From the NCBI RefSeq assembly GCF_003234085.1, contig NZ_QKSD01000006.1:62001-126000 (forward strand): a stretch of 64,000 nt of DNA, in the 5' to 3' direction. Every line of letters begins with the position of its first letter. Positions within the stretch are counted from its first letter, which is position 1. The stretch comes from Curtobacterium sp. MCPF17_052. Its GTDB lineage: Bacteria; Actinomycetota; Actinomycetes; Actinomycetales; Microbacteriaceae. Below the pieces are notes generated by a model, which did not search any database, was not told the origin of the DNA, and worked only from the letters and a program-made list of their open reading frames with translations. The translations under genes and the position numbers were made by a program. Shown here one piece after another: positions 49,595 to 58,826 of the stretch.

Positions 49595-51306
49595 GGGGTC
49601 ACCGCGGCGAGGGAGGCCAGGCGCTCGGTCCGACGCTGTCGTTGCACCACCGGGTCCGGGACCGGCACGGCGGCGAGCAACCGTCGGGTGTAGTCCGTGG
49701 TGGGGTGCAGGAGCGTCGAGCCGGTCGGGCCCTGCTCCTCGACCGCGCCGGCGCGCATCACGACGACCCGTTCGGCGAACTGCTGCACGACGGCGAGGTC
49801 GTGCGAGACGAACAGGCACGCGAAGCCCAGGTCGGCCTGCAGGTCGGTGAGGACCTCGAGCACGGCCTCCTGCACGCTGACGTCCAGCGCGCTGGTCGGT
49901 TCGTCGGCGACGAGCAGCCGCGGGTCGAGCACGAGCGCCCGGGCCAGGCTGACCCGCTGGCGTTGCCCGCCGGAGAGTTCCCGGGGAGCCCGGGTGGCGA
50001 GGGTGCGGGGCAGGCGGACGGCGTCCAGGACCTCGTCCACGCGGCGGCGACGGTCGGCGGCCGAGGTCCGCCGCCGGTGGATGGCGAGCGGTTCGGCGAT
50101 GCACTCGCCGACGGACATCCGCGGGTCGAGGGACGCCACCGGGTCCTGCAGCACCACGCCGATGCCGGAACGGAGCGCCAGGCGGTCTCGTCCACGGGTA
50201 CGGCGGAGGTCCGAGCCGAAGAGCCGGACGCTGCCGGCGGTGGGGCGGACCAGGCCGAGGGCGACCCGGGCGGCGGTGGACTTCCCCGAGCCGGACTCGC
50301 CGACCAGGCCGACGGTCTCCCCGGCGTGCACGGTGACGTCGATGCCGCGCAGGGCGTGCACCGCACGGGCGCCGCGGCCGAAGGTGACCGAGACGTCGCG
50401 CAGGTCGACCACCGGGGGCGCGGCGGGCCTTCCGTCCGCATCGTCGGCGGACGCTGACCGGTCCGCGATGGCCGGGCGTGTGTCGGCCGAGCCGTCGGCG
50501 ACCGACGCGGCGGTCTGGAGGCGCGGCACCGCGGCCAGCAGCCGTTCGGTGTACTCGTGCTGCGGCCGGAGCAGGACGTCCTCGACGCCGCCGGTCTCCA
50601 CGATGGAACCCTGCAGCATCACGGCGACCCGGTCGGCGAAGTCCGCGACGACGCCCATGTTGTGGGTGACGAGCAGTACCCCGGTGCCGGTGTCGACGGC
50701 GAGCGCCCGGAGCAGCTCGAGGATCTCGGCCTGCACGGTGACGTCGAGCGCGGTGGTCGGCTCGTCGGCGATGAGGAGCGCCGGCTCGTTGGCGATCGCC
50801 ATCGCGATGACCACACGCTGCCGCTGGCCGCCGGAGAGCTGGAACGGGAAGGCCTTGGCACGCTCCTCCGGAGCGGGGATGCCGACGCGGCGGAGCAGGT
50901 CGACGGCCTCGGTCGCGGCCGCTGCGGCGGACACCTGCCGGTGGTTGCGGATGACCTCGGCGATCTGCGCCCCGACGCGGGTGAGCGGGTCCAGTGCGGT
51001 CGCGGGTTCCTGGAACACCATCGAGACCGTGCGGCCGCGGAGCCGTCGGAGTTCGGGTTCCGGCGCACCGACGACCTGGTGGCCGTCGACGACCGCGCTG
51101 CCGGTGACGGTCGCGTTGCCGGAGAGCAGCCCCATCGCGGCCAGCGCGACGGTCGACTTGCCGGAGCCGGACTCGCCGACGAGGGCGAGGGTCTCACCGG
51201 GGGCCACGGCCAGGGACACGCCCTGGACGGCGTGCACGTCGCCGGACTCGGTGCTGAAGTGCACCCCCAGGTCGTCGACGGCGAGGATCGGTTCGGTGGC
51301 GGTCAT
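49591..51306 (-). CDS. Dipeptide/oligopeptide-type ABC transporter, two ATPase domains fused
   Basis: 571 residues made of two full ABC domains, equivalent to DppD and DppF. Each has Walker A GESGSGKST, signature LSGGQRQRV and a Walker B (LLIADEP and LLVADEP). A Ser/Asp/Ala-rich linker near residues 265-295 joins them. The fused form is common in actinobacteria. It powers the permeases encoded immediately upstream. The ATG overlaps the upstream permease stop by four bases, and its own stop overlaps the ROK kinase start. Confidence 0.95.
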   Translation of the reverse strand: MTATEPILAVDDLGVHFSTESGDVHAVQGVSLAVAPGETLALVGESGSGKSTVALAAMGLLSGNATVTGSAVVDGHQVVGAPEPELRRLRGRTVSMVFQEPATALDPLTRVGAQIAEVIRNHRQVSAAAAATEAVDLLRRVGIPAPEERAKAFPFQLSGGQRQRVVIAMAIANEPALLIADEPTTALDVTVQAEILELLRALAVDTGTGVLLVTHNMGVVADFADRVAVMLQGSIVETGGVEDVLLRPQHEYTERLLAAVPRLQTAASVADGSADTRPAIADRSASADDADGRPAAPPVVDLRDVSVTFGRGARAVHALRGIDVTVHAGETVGLVGESGSGKSTAARVALGLVRPTAGSVRLFGSDLRRTRGRDRLALRSGIGVVLQDPVASLDPRMSVGECIAEPLAIHRRRTSAADRRRRVDEVLDAVRLPRTLATRAPRELSGGQRQRVSLARALVLDPRLLVADEPTSALDVSVQEAVLEVLTDLQADLGFACLFVSHDLAVVQQFAERVVVMRAGAVEEQGPTGSTLLHPTTDYTRRLLAAVPVPDPVVQRQRRTERLASLAAVTP

Positions 51307-52199
51307 CCGCGGCCCTTCACGTCGAATGCGTCCCGGAGTCCGTCGCCGACGGCGTTGAGTGCGCAGACGACGAGGATCACGGCGAGTCCCGGCGGCACGA
51401 TCAGCCACCAGCGACCGGAGTAGGCGGCGGTGAGTCCCGCCGAGAGCATGCCGCCCCAGTCCGTGGCCGGCGGCTGCACGCCGAGGCCCAGGTAGGAGAC
51501 GTAGGCGACCAGGAGGATCGCGTCGGCGACCTGGAACGTCGCGGCCACGACGATGGTCGACACCGAGTTCGGCAGCAGGTGTCGGCCGACGGCACGGGCG
51601 TGCGAGCCACCGATGGCGCGGAGGGTGAGCACGAAGTCGCGGTTCTTCAGCGTCAGGGTCTCGGCGCGGATGAGCCGGGAGGGCACGAGCCAGGACACGA
51701 AGCCGAGGATCACGATGAGGCCCCAGACGCCCGGGGTGGTGATCGCCGAGATGACGAGCAGGATGAACAGCGCCGGGATCGCGATGCCGGCGTCGACGAC
51801 GCGCATCATCACGGCGTCGACCCAGCCGCCGACGTACCCGGCGACGGAGCCCCACAGTGTGCCGACGACGGTGGCCAGGATCCCGGCGGCGATGCCGACC
51901 ATGAGCGACACCTTGCCGCCGTACATCAGGCGGCCGAGGACGTCGTGGCCGACGGCGTCGGTGCCGAGCAGGTGGGCGCCGCTCGGGCGCTGGTTCGCCT
52001 GCTCGAGCAGGGTGTGGGTCTGGTCGGTCGGGTACAGGAAGGGTCCGACGAAGCAGAACAGGACGATGAGGACGAGCACGGCCAGGCCGATCACGGCGAG
52101 GGTGTTGTGCCGGAACCGGCGGGCGGCGAGCCGGAAGCCGGTCGCGGCGACCGTGACGGGGGCGCCGGGCGTCTCGGGGGCGAGTTGGACGGTGGTCAT
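51303..52199 (-). CDS. ABC transporter permease, DppC type
   Basis: 298 residues with about six helices. After a hydrophilic N-terminus, HNTLAVIGLAVLVLIVLFCF is helix 1, and HLLGTDAVGHDVLGRLMYGG is the DppC marker sequence. The EAA loop contains LRAIGGSHARAVGRHLLPN. The ATG overlaps the stop of the DppB-type permease by four bases. The substrate is shared with the complex. Confidence 0.95.
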   Translation of the reverse strand: MTTVQLAPETPGAPVTVAATGFRLAARRFRHNTLAVIGLAVLVLIVLFCFVGPFLYPTDQTHTLLEQANQRPSGAHLLGTDAVGHDVLGRLMYGGKVSLMVGIAAGILATVVGTLWGSVAGYVGGWVDAVMMRVVDAGIAIPALFILLVISAITTPGVWGLIVILGFVSWLVPSRLIRAETLTLKNRDFVLTLRAIGGSHARAVGRHLLPNSVSTIVVAATFQVADAILLVAYVSYLGLGVQPPATDWGGMLSAGLTAAYSGRWWLIVPPGLAVILVVCALNAVGDGLRDAFDVKGRG

Positions 52200-53155
52200 G
52201 CGCGGCCTGCCTTCACTCGCGGATCGATCAGGGACTGTGCGACGTCGGCGAGCAGCGTGCCGATCACCGTTGCGATGGAGATCACGAGCACGCAGCCGAG
52301 CAGCGTCGGGTAGTCCGACGTCTGCGCCGCGTTCCAGAACAGCAGCCCCATGCCGGGGTAGTTGAACAGCTGCTCCGTGACGAGCGCCCCGCCGAAGAGC
52401 ACCGGCAGGTAGTAGCCGAGCATCGCCACGACCGGCGTCAGCGAGTTCCGGAAGACGTGTCGGCGCAGGATCGTCGCCGTCGACGAACCGCCGGCGCGGG
52501 CGGTGCGGACGTAGTCCTCCTGCAGGTTCTCCAACGTCGCCGCCCGCATGTAGCGACTGAAGACGGCGATCATCGCGAGGGCGCCGGTGAGCACCGGCAG
52601 GACGAGGCCGGCCGGCTGCTGGAACACCTCGGCGAGGGTGGTGCCGCTCGGCGCCTGCGACGGCAGCCACGGCAGCTGCTGGCTGAACACGATGATGAGC
52701 ACGAGGCCGAGGAAGAACGCGGGCGTCGCGTAGAAGACGAACGCCAGTGCGGTGGCGGCGTAGTCGATCGCTCCGTTGCGTCGGGCTGCCTGCCACATGC
52801 CGACCGGGATCGCGATGACGATCCCGAGCACGGCGGAGAGTCCGGTGAGGACGAGGGTCTTCGGGATGCGCTCCTGGATCAGTTGCGAGACCGGTTCGTT
52901 GAGCGTGTACGAGGTGCCGAGGTCACCGGTGAGCAACCGTCCGAGGAACCGGAGGTACTGCACGGGCAGCGACTGGTCGAGGCCCTGCGCCTGGTTGAAC
53001 GCGGCGATCTGGGCGGGCGTCGCGGAGACGCCGAGCACGCCGCGGGCGGGTCCGCCGGGCAGCGCGTGCAGCAGGCAGAACACCACGACGGTGACGATGA
53101 GGATCACCGCGAGCGCCTGCAGGACGCGGCGGGTGAGGTAGAGGGCAGTGGTCAT
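52196..53155 (-). CDS. ABC transporter permease, DppB type
   Basis: 319 residues with about six helices: the first is ALAVILIVTVVVFCLLHALP, and the DppB marks FLGRLLTGDLGTSY and the EAA loop VRTARAGGSSTATILRRHVF are present. The start is separated by about 90 bases from the substrate-binding gene, and a strong hairpin lies between. The following permease overlaps it by four bases. Confidence 0.95.
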   Translation of the reverse strand: MTTALYLTRRVLQALAVILIVTVVVFCLLHALPGGPARGVLGVSATPAQIAAFNQAQGLDQSLPVQYLRFLGRLLTGDLGTSYTLNEPVSQLIQERIPKTLVLTGLSAVLGIVIAIPVGMWQAARRNGAIDYAATALAFVFYATPAFFLGLVLIIVFSQQLPWLPSQAPSGTTLAEVFQQPAGLVLPVLTGALAMIAVFSRYMRAATLENLQEDYVRTARAGGSSTATILRRHVFRNSLTPVVAMLGYYLPVLFGGALVTEQLFNYPGMGLLFWNAAQTSDYPTLLGCVLVISIATVIGTLLADVAQSLIDPRVKAGRA

Positions 53156-53191
53156 GCTGCTTCCGTTGGTCGGATGCTGACGGGACTCCCG

Positions 53192-53228
53192 GGAGGCGCG
53201 GTGCGGGTCGGACCCGCACCGCGCCTCC
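53192..53228 (-). terminator. 18-bp hairpin between binding protein and permease genes
   Basis: GGAGGCGCGGTGCGGGTC (53192-53209) pairs perfectly with GACCCGCACCGCGCCTCC (53211-53228) around one base. Placed between the binding protein gene and the membrane genes, it would stop most transcripts and give excess binding protein. Confidence 0.85.
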
Positions 53229-53245
53229 GGAGGGGGCTCAGTGGG

Positions 53246-55042
53246 CTACTTGGTCCACTTCCACTGCGCGGGGTGGAAGTTGGCGAGCGAGTCCTGGTCG
53301 AACCCGGTCAGGCCGCTCTTCTTGACGGAGATCTGGTAGTCCGGGCTCGGCAGCCAGATCACGGGCAGGTCCTTCGCGACCGCGGCGCTGTAGTCCTGCA
53401 CGGCGCTCGCGTCGGTGGAGGTCGTCGTCGCGTCGATGAGGGAGTCGACCTGCTTGTTCGAGTAGCTGCCGAAGTTCGCCGAACCGCCGGTGGAGAACAG
53501 GGACTCACCGGTCGGGTAGGCCGGGAAGTACCAGCTGCCGGCGGTGCCGAAGAACGACAGGTCCCAGTCACAGCTGGACTCGTCGGCGGTGCAGGTCGGG
53601 GTCTGCGACAGGACGCTCGACACCGGGGCCGTCTTGATCGAGAAGCCGATGCCGGTCTTCTCGAGGGACGACTGGATGGCGCTCATCATGTTGTCGGTGA
53701 CGGTCGAGCCGGACTGCGAGAGCACCTTCATGGCGAACTTCGTGCCCTCGGCGACGCCCTCGCCGCACTGGCTGGACGAGGTGCCCGGGTCGGTGCAGAC
53801 CATGGTGCCGCCCTGCTTCGTCCAGCCGTGACTCGTCAGCAGTGCTGCGGCCTTCTTCGTGCTGAACGGGTACGGGTTGTCCTCCTGCACGTCGGAGACG
53901 TAGTCGGACTCCTGCGCCTGCGGGATCGGCCCGTAGGTCGAGGTGGCGGTGCCGTTGAAGACGACCTTCGACAGGGACTGCTGGTCGATCGACATCTGCA
54001 CGGCCTGGCGGGCGTACAGCTGCTTGAAGACGGCGCCCATGTCCGGGTTGTTGAAGTTGTACGGCATGTACGTGATCGCCCAGCCGGTCCATGGGTCGAC
54101 CTCGTAGCCCTTCGACGTGAAGGAGTCCTTCTGGTCGAGGTCGGTGGCGTTGATGTAGCCGTAGTCGACCGCACCGGAGCGGAGCGCGTTCGTCTCGGCG
54201 TCAGCGGTGGTGAAGGGCAGGAGGTTGACGGTCTTGATCGATGCCTTCTCGCCGCCGTCGTACTTCGGGTTCGCGGTCAGCTGGACCTTGCCGGCGGTGG
54301 TGAACGACGACAGGCCGTAGGGGCCGGAGATCGTCTTCCACAGGTCGTCGGAGTCGTAGTCGGCGATCTTGCCCGCGGCGGTGTTGAGGAACTTCCAGAC
54401 CTGCTTCGCCCCGGTCGCGGTGCGGTCGGCGTCGGTCACCTCGCCGGAGGCACTGGTCTTGTCCCAGGCGTGCTGCGGCAGCGGGATGATGTAGCTCAGC
54501 TGGTTGGCGAGCATCCAGTCCTTGTTGTACGCCTTGTCGAACGTGATCGTGAAGTGCGTGTCGTCGACGGTCGTGAAGGACGTCCAGTTGTCCGGCGCCT
54601 TGCCCTCGGAGTACGAGCCCCAGTCCTTCGCGTTCGCCTTGATCAGGTTGAACCAGAACTCCACGTCGCGGCTCGTGATCGGCTCGCCGTCAGACCAGTG
54701 CCGGTCGCCGAGCGTGATCGTGACGCTCTTGCTGTCCGAGGCGAAGTCGGCGGCGGTGGCGACGGACCCGGGCTTGTCCCAGCCGATCTTGCCGGTGGAC
54801 CCGTCGTAGGCGATGAGGCGCTCGTACAGCGACTGCGCGATGGAGCCGTTGTTGGTGTTGAGGTGCGCGGCGGTGCCGATCGGCAGGATCCAGTTCGGCG
54901 TGAAGTTCGCCGGCAGCGCGTAGTCGATCTCGTCGGACTTCGTGCCGGTGGTGGCGGAACCGCCCCCGGAGCACCCGGCGAGCAGTGCGCTCACCGCGAG
55001 CGCGGCTCCGGTGAGGAGGGCCCAGCGACGGGGCTTGGTCAT
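53246..55042 (-). CDS. Lipoprotein substrate-binding protein of the ABC transporter (SBP family 5)
   Basis: 598 residues. The signal peptide ends in a lipobox, SALLAGCSGGG, giving a membrane-anchored lipoprotein. The rest is a family 5 extracellular solute-binding protein, with AQSLYERLIAYDGSTG near the start, RHWSDGEPITSRDVEFWFNL and DLPVIWLPSPDYQISVKK near the end. Such proteins bind peptides, nickel or oligosaccharide-like ligands; this sequence cannot tell which. The ATG at 55042 has AAGGAG upstream. It is the first gene of the minus-strand operon and divergent from the ROK regulator. Confidence 0.93.
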   Translation of the reverse strand: MTKPRRWALLTGAALAVSALLAGCSGGGSATTGTKSDEIDYALPANFTPNWILPIGTAAHLNTNNGSIAQSLYERLIAYDGSTGKIGWDKPGSVATAADFASDSKSVTITLGDRHWSDGEPITSRDVEFWFNLIKANAKDWGSYSEGKAPDNWTSFTTVDDTHFTITFDKAYNKDWMLANQLSYIIPLPQHAWDKTSASGEVTDADRTATGAKQVWKFLNTAAGKIADYDSDDLWKTISGPYGLSSFTTAGKVQLTANPKYDGGEKASIKTVNLLPFTTADAETNALRSGAVDYGYINATDLDQKDSFTSKGYEVDPWTGWAITYMPYNFNNPDMGAVFKQLYARQAVQMSIDQQSLSKVVFNGTATSTYGPIPQAQESDYVSDVQEDNPYPFSTKKAAALLTSHGWTKQGGTMVCTDPGTSSSQCGEGVAEGTKFAMKVLSQSGSTVTDNMMSAIQSSLEKTGIGFSIKTAPVSSVLSQTPTCTADESSCDWDLSFFGTAGSWYFPAYPTGESLFSTGGSANFGSYSNKQVDSLIDATTTSTDASAVQDYSAAVAKDLPVIWLPSPDYQISVKKSGLTGFDQDSLANFHPAQWKWTK

Positions 55043-55146
55043 GCGTGTCTCCTTGCGCGAGGACGCCATCGTCGGCGTGGTGGAGGGACGGGAGTGCGAC
55101 CAGGACCAGGCCCCGGTGGCACGTGCACAGTCAATGGCCGAAGTCG

Positions 55147-55175
55147 TTGGAAAAACAAACGTTCTCGTGTAAATA
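55147..55175 (+). promoter_or_regulatory. Promoter of the ROK regulator in the divergent gap
   Basis: TTGGAA (55147-55152) and TAAATA (55170-55175) are 17 bases apart in the only strongly AT-rich part of the 239-base gap. The same stretch should hold the operator of the ROK regulator and influence the divergent transporter operon. No perfect inverted repeat stands out. Confidence 0.6.
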
Positions 55176-55281
55176 GTCTGTTTCTGCGGAACGGCGGAAA
55201 GCGCGGACCGACACTTCTGCCCCGTAGGCTCGGTGACATCGGGCGGTCACCGCGCCCGGTTGACGCCGATTGGAGAAAGTC

Positions 55282-56466
55282 GTGCCGGACCTCAGCTCGC
55301 GCGTGCTCGAACTCATCGCCAGCGGACAGGCGTCGAGCCGCACCGAGATCGCCCAGGTGCTCGGTGCCGCCCCCTCGACCGTGTCCCACGTCGTCGGTCA
55401 GCTCCTCACGCACGGCATCCTCGCCGAGGAGGGCACCGACGTCTCCACCGGCGGCCGGCCCCGCAAGGTCCTCCGGATCGGCGGCACCGACGAGTACGCG
55501 GTCGCCGCCGACCTCGGTGGCGGTCACGTCCGGATCGGCATCGTCCTGCCGGGAGGCGCGCTCGAGTCCGTCTCGACCGTCCCGTTCGCGCTCGCCGACG
55601 GTCCGACCGCCGGCCTGGCGGCTCTCGCGGAGCTCCTCGACGCCCTGGTGACCGAACGCGGACGGGACGGACTGCGCGGAGTCGGGCTGAGCCTCCCGGG
55701 CCCGGTCGACGTGGAGGCGGGCGTCGTCGACCTGCCGAGCCGGATGCCCGGATGGAACGGCTTCCCGGTCGCCGCGTGGCTCACCGAGCACTTCGGGGTG
55801 CCGGCCGCGATCGACAACGACGCGAACTGCATGGCCGCGGGCGAGCAGACCGTGCAGCCGTCCACCCGACGCCAGGCGATCACGGTGAAGGCCGGGTCGG
55901 CGATCGGCGCCGGGATCATCATCGACGGCCACCTCTACCGCGGCTCGACCGGTGCCGCGGGCGACATCACGCACGTGCGCATCGACGCCGCCGGTGACAC
56001 CCCGTGCTCGTGCGGCAACACCGGTTGCCTCGAGACGGTGGCGTCCGGCGCCGCACTCGTCCGGATCCTCCGTGAAGCCGGCGTGGACGTCAGCTCCACG
56101 CAGGACGTGGTCCGGCTGGCGTCGGAGGCGCACCCGGAGACGACCCGCGCGGTCCGCCTTGCCGGGCGGTACCTCGGCGAGGTGCTCGCCGCAAACGTGA
56201 ACTTCTTCAACCCGGACGCCGTCTCCCTCGGCGGCATCCTCTCCACCCTCGATCCGTTCGTCGCCGCCGTGCGGAGCCAGCTCTACGAGAGCTGCCACCC
56301 GCTCGTGACGCAGCACCTCGTCATCGAGCGCGCATCGCTGGGCGCCGACGCCGGACTCGTCGGGGCCGGCCAGTTCGCCCTGCAGCGCGGGCTGGCGGCA
56401 TCGCTCGAGGAACTGTCCACCCCCGTCCCGCTGCGCACCACCAGGAACAGGAGCACCCGTGTCTGA
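55282..56466 (+). CDS. ROK family transcriptional regulator (NagC/XylR type)
   Basis: 394 residues. The N-terminal winged helix contains SSRTEIAQVLGAAPSTVSHV. The ROK sugar-binding part follows, with AADLGGGHVRIGIV, IDNDANCMAAGE and the zinc motif PCSCGNTGCLETV with all three cysteines. It is likely a repressor of the divergent ABC operon and of the two genes behind it, released by a sugar or amino-sugar ligand. The GTG at 55282 has GGAG with six bases spacing. Its end overlaps the M81 gene by eight bases. Confidence 0.92.
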   Translation: MPDLSSRVLELIASGQASSRTEIAQVLGAAPSTVSHVVGQLLTHGILAEEGTDVSTGGRPRKVLRIGGTDEYAVAADLGGGHVRIGIVLPGGALESVSTVPFALADGPTAGLAALAELLDALVTERGRDGLRGVGLSLPGPVDVEAGVVDLPSRMPGWNGFPVAAWLTEHFGVPAAIDNDANCMAAGEQTVQPSTRRQAITVKAGSAIGAGIIIDGHLYRGSTGAAGDITHVRIDAAGDTPCSCGNTGCLETVASGAALVRILREAGVDVSSTQDVVRLASEAHPETTRAVRLAGRYLGEVLAANVNFFNPDAVSLGGILSTLDPFVAAVRSQLYESCHPLVTQHLVIERASLGADAGLVGAGQFALQRGLAASLEELSTPVPLRTTRNRSTRV

Positions 56467-58000
56467 CACCGGAACCACCGCCGACACCCGACGTCCGGTC
56501 ATCGCGATCGCCGGCCTGGCCATCGAGACGTCAACGTTCACGCCGACCCGCACCCCGGCCGCCGCCTTCCACCCGGACCGTGGCGACGAGGTCGTCGCCC
56601 GGTACGACTTCCTCGCACCGTTGTCCGAGCGTGCCGAGTTCCGGGGCGCCCTGATCGGCCACGCGCTGCCCGGCGGGGTCGTGCTCCGCGAGTCCTTCGA
56701 GGAACTCAGCGCCGAGATCACCGACCGACTGTCCGCGATCGCCGCCGACACCACCATCGACGGGCTGTGGTTCGACATCCACGGCGCGATGGTGGTCGAG
56801 GGGCTCGACGACGCCGAGACCACGCTGCTCGAACGGATCCGCGCGGTGGTCGGCCCGGACGTCGTCGTGTCGGCGTCGATGGACCTGCACGGCAACGTCT
56901 CGCGCGGACTCGCCCACCAGTGCGACCTCATCACCTGCTACCGGATGGCCCCGCACGAAGACGCCCTCGAGACGAAGGAGCGCGCCGTCCGCAACCTCGT
57001 CGACGTGCTCACCACCCGGCCGGTGGGCGCGCAACGCCCGCTGAAGGCCTGGATCCCGGTGCCGGTCCTGCTGCCCGGCGAGAAGACCTCGACCCGCATC
57101 GAACCCGCGGCGTCCGTCTACGCACAGGTCTCCGACGTCGAGCGAGGCGAGGGCGTGCTCGACGCCGCGATCTGGGTCGGCTACGCCTGGGCCGACCAGC
57201 CCCGGAACCGTGCCGTCACCGTCGTCACCGGGTGGGACGAGGACGCCGTGAGCGCCGGAGCCGAACGGCTGGCGCGGGCGTTCTGGGACGCCCGCGAGGA
57301 CTTCGCCTTCGTCGCACCGACCGGGTCGTTCGACGAGTGCCTGGCCGCCGCGCTCGTCCCCGGGGCCGCACGCCCGTACTTCGTCTCCGACTCGGGCGAC
57401 AACCCGACCGCCGGCGGCTCGGGCGACATGACCTGGGGCCTGACGCAGCTGCTCGCCCGCGACGAGTTCCGGAGCGCCGACGGCCCGGTCGTCCTGTACG
57501 CCAGCGTCCCGGGCTCCGCCGCGGTCGCCGCCTGCGTCGCGGCCGGCGTCGGGGCGACCGTCACCGTCACCGCCGGCGCCGAGGTCGACGACCTGCACGC
57601 CGGACCGCTCACCATGACCGGGCGGGTGCACGCGGTCAAGACCGGCGACCGGGACGCGCGGACCGAGGTCGTGCTGCAGGTCGGCAGCGTCTTCGCGATC
57701 CTCACCGAGCTGCGGAAGCCGTACCACCACGAGCACGACTTCACCGACCTGGACCTCGACCCGCGGAGTGCCGACCTGGTCGTCGTGAAGATCGGGTACC
57801 TCGAGCCGGAGCTGTACGACATGGCCGCCGACTGGATGCTCGCGCTCACCCCCGGCGGTGTCGACCAGGACCTCGAACGCCTCGGCCACCACCGGATCGA
57901 ACGGCCGGTCTTCCCCTTCGACCGGACCTTCCCCGAGCCGCCCGACCTGACCGCCCGGATCATCCCCGCGTCCGACCGACCGCTCGGAGCCCACGCATGA
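56459..58000 (+). CDS. M81 family metallopeptidase (MlrC type)
   Basis: 513 residues of the MlrC family, zinc-dependent enzymes named for the hydrolysis of linearised microcystin. Family marks are LAIETSTFTPTRT near the start, LWFDIHGAMVVEG, VVSASMDLHGNVS and SDSGDNPTAGGSGDMTWGL; the DIH and DLH motifs and the following Asp/His residues hold the metal. Real substrates outside microcystin degraders are unknown. It overlaps the ROK regulator gene and CutC, so all three are one operon. The GTG at 56459 has AGGAG upstream. Confidence 0.92.
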   Translation: MSDTGTTADTRRPVIAIAGLAIETSTFTPTRTPAAAFHPDRGDEVVARYDFLAPLSERAEFRGALIGHALPGGVVLRESFEELSAEITDRLSAIAADTTIDGLWFDIHGAMVVEGLDDAETTLLERIRAVVGPDVVVSASMDLHGNVSRGLAHQCDLITCYRMAPHEDALETKERAVRNLVDVLTTRPVGAQRPLKAWIPVPVLLPGEKTSTRIEPAASVYAQVSDVERGEGVLDAAIWVGYAWADQPRNRAVTVVTGWDEDAVSAGAERLARAFWDAREDFAFVAPTGSFDECLAAALVPGAARPYFVSDSGDNPTAGGSGDMTWGLTQLLARDEFRSADGPVVLYASVPGSAAVAACVAAGVGATVTVTAGAEVDDLHAGPLTMTGRVHAVKTGDRDARTEVVLQVGSVFAILTELRKPYHHEHDFTDLDLDPRSADLVVVKIGYLEPELYDMAADWMLALTPGGVDQDLERLGHHRIERPVFPFDRTFPEPPDLTARIIPASDRPLGAHA

Positions 58001-58749
58001 CCGGACGCCCCGCCACCCGCTCGCTCGAGATCGCCGTCACCTCGGCGACCGGGGCCGCGACCGCACTGGCCGGGGGTGCCGACCGGGTGGAACTCTGCAG
58101 CGCCCTGGAACTCGGCGGGCTCACCCCGTCGCAGGGGCTCGTCGAGGCCGCCGTCGCCACCGGGATCCCGGTGCACGTCCTGGTCCGCTGCCGTCCGGGC
58201 GGCTTCGTGCACGACCCCGACGAGGTCGACCTGATGGAGCGCGAGCTCGTCGCCGTCCTGCGTTCCGGGGCGACCGGCGTCGTGGTCGGCGCGCTCCGCC
58301 CGGACCGCACGCTCGACGCCGACACCCTGACGCGCTTCGTGGCCGCCGCACGCACCGAACGCCCCGACGCCGAGGTCACGCTGCACCGGGCGATCGACCA
58401 CGCCGCCGACCCGGTCGCCGCCGTAGCCGGACTCGCGGGCCTCGGGTTCACGCGGGTCCTCACCTCCGGTGGCGCCCCGACCGCCCTCGCCGGTGCCGAC
58501 ACCATCGCCCGGATGGTCGTGGCCGCGGGTCCCGTTCAGGTGATGGCCGGCGCCGGGGTCACCCCGGCGGACGTCCCCGTGCTCCTCGCCACCGGCGCCG
58601 CCGCCGTGCACCTCTCGGCCAAACGTCTGGCGGACACCGCGCACGGGGGCGTCCCGATGGGCACAGGGGACGCGGGGACCGGTCACTTCGAGACCGATGC
58701 CGAGGTGGTGCGGGCGGCACGGGCCGCAGTGGACGGACACCGCGGCTGA
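57997..58749 (+). CDS. cutC: CutC family protein
   Basis: 250 residues with a TIM-barrel fold: LEIAVTSATGAATALAGGAD at the start, RVELCSALELGGLTPSQGL, VLVRCRPGGF and TSGGAPTAL are family signatures. CutC was linked to copper tolerance in E. coli and human cells, but its reaction is unsettled and the copper role has been disputed. Here it overlaps the M81 peptidase gene by four bases, which points to a metabolic role in the island rather than copper handling. Confidence 0.92.
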   Translation: MTGRPATRSLEIAVTSATGAATALAGGADRVELCSALELGGLTPSQGLVEAAVATGIPVHVLVRCRPGGFVHDPDEVDLMERELVAVLRSGATGVVVGALRPDRTLDADTLTRFVAAARTERPDAEVTLHRAIDHAADPVAAVAGLAGLGFTRVLTSGGAPTALAGADTIARMVVAAGPVQVMAGAGVTPADVPVLLATGAAAVHLSAKRLADTAHGGVPMGTGDAGTGHFETDAEVVRAARAAVDGHRG

Positions 58750-58826
58750 CGCGGGTGGTGGGGCGGGCGCGCACCGGGCCTCCCGGCCTTGCCGTGCGTG
58801 CCGCGGCCTGCCGGGCGGTGAGCCGG

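Noticed and set aside
52457..55651. Open frame of 1064 codons on the plus strand
   Set aside because: It lies opposite the DppB-type permease and binding protein genes; its sequence is Arg/Gly/Val-rich with no domain, as expected for the antisense of GC-rich coding DNA.
58770..58815. Terminator after cutC
   Set aside because: GC-rich imperfect repeats are present, but no stem of convincing length could be built by eye.
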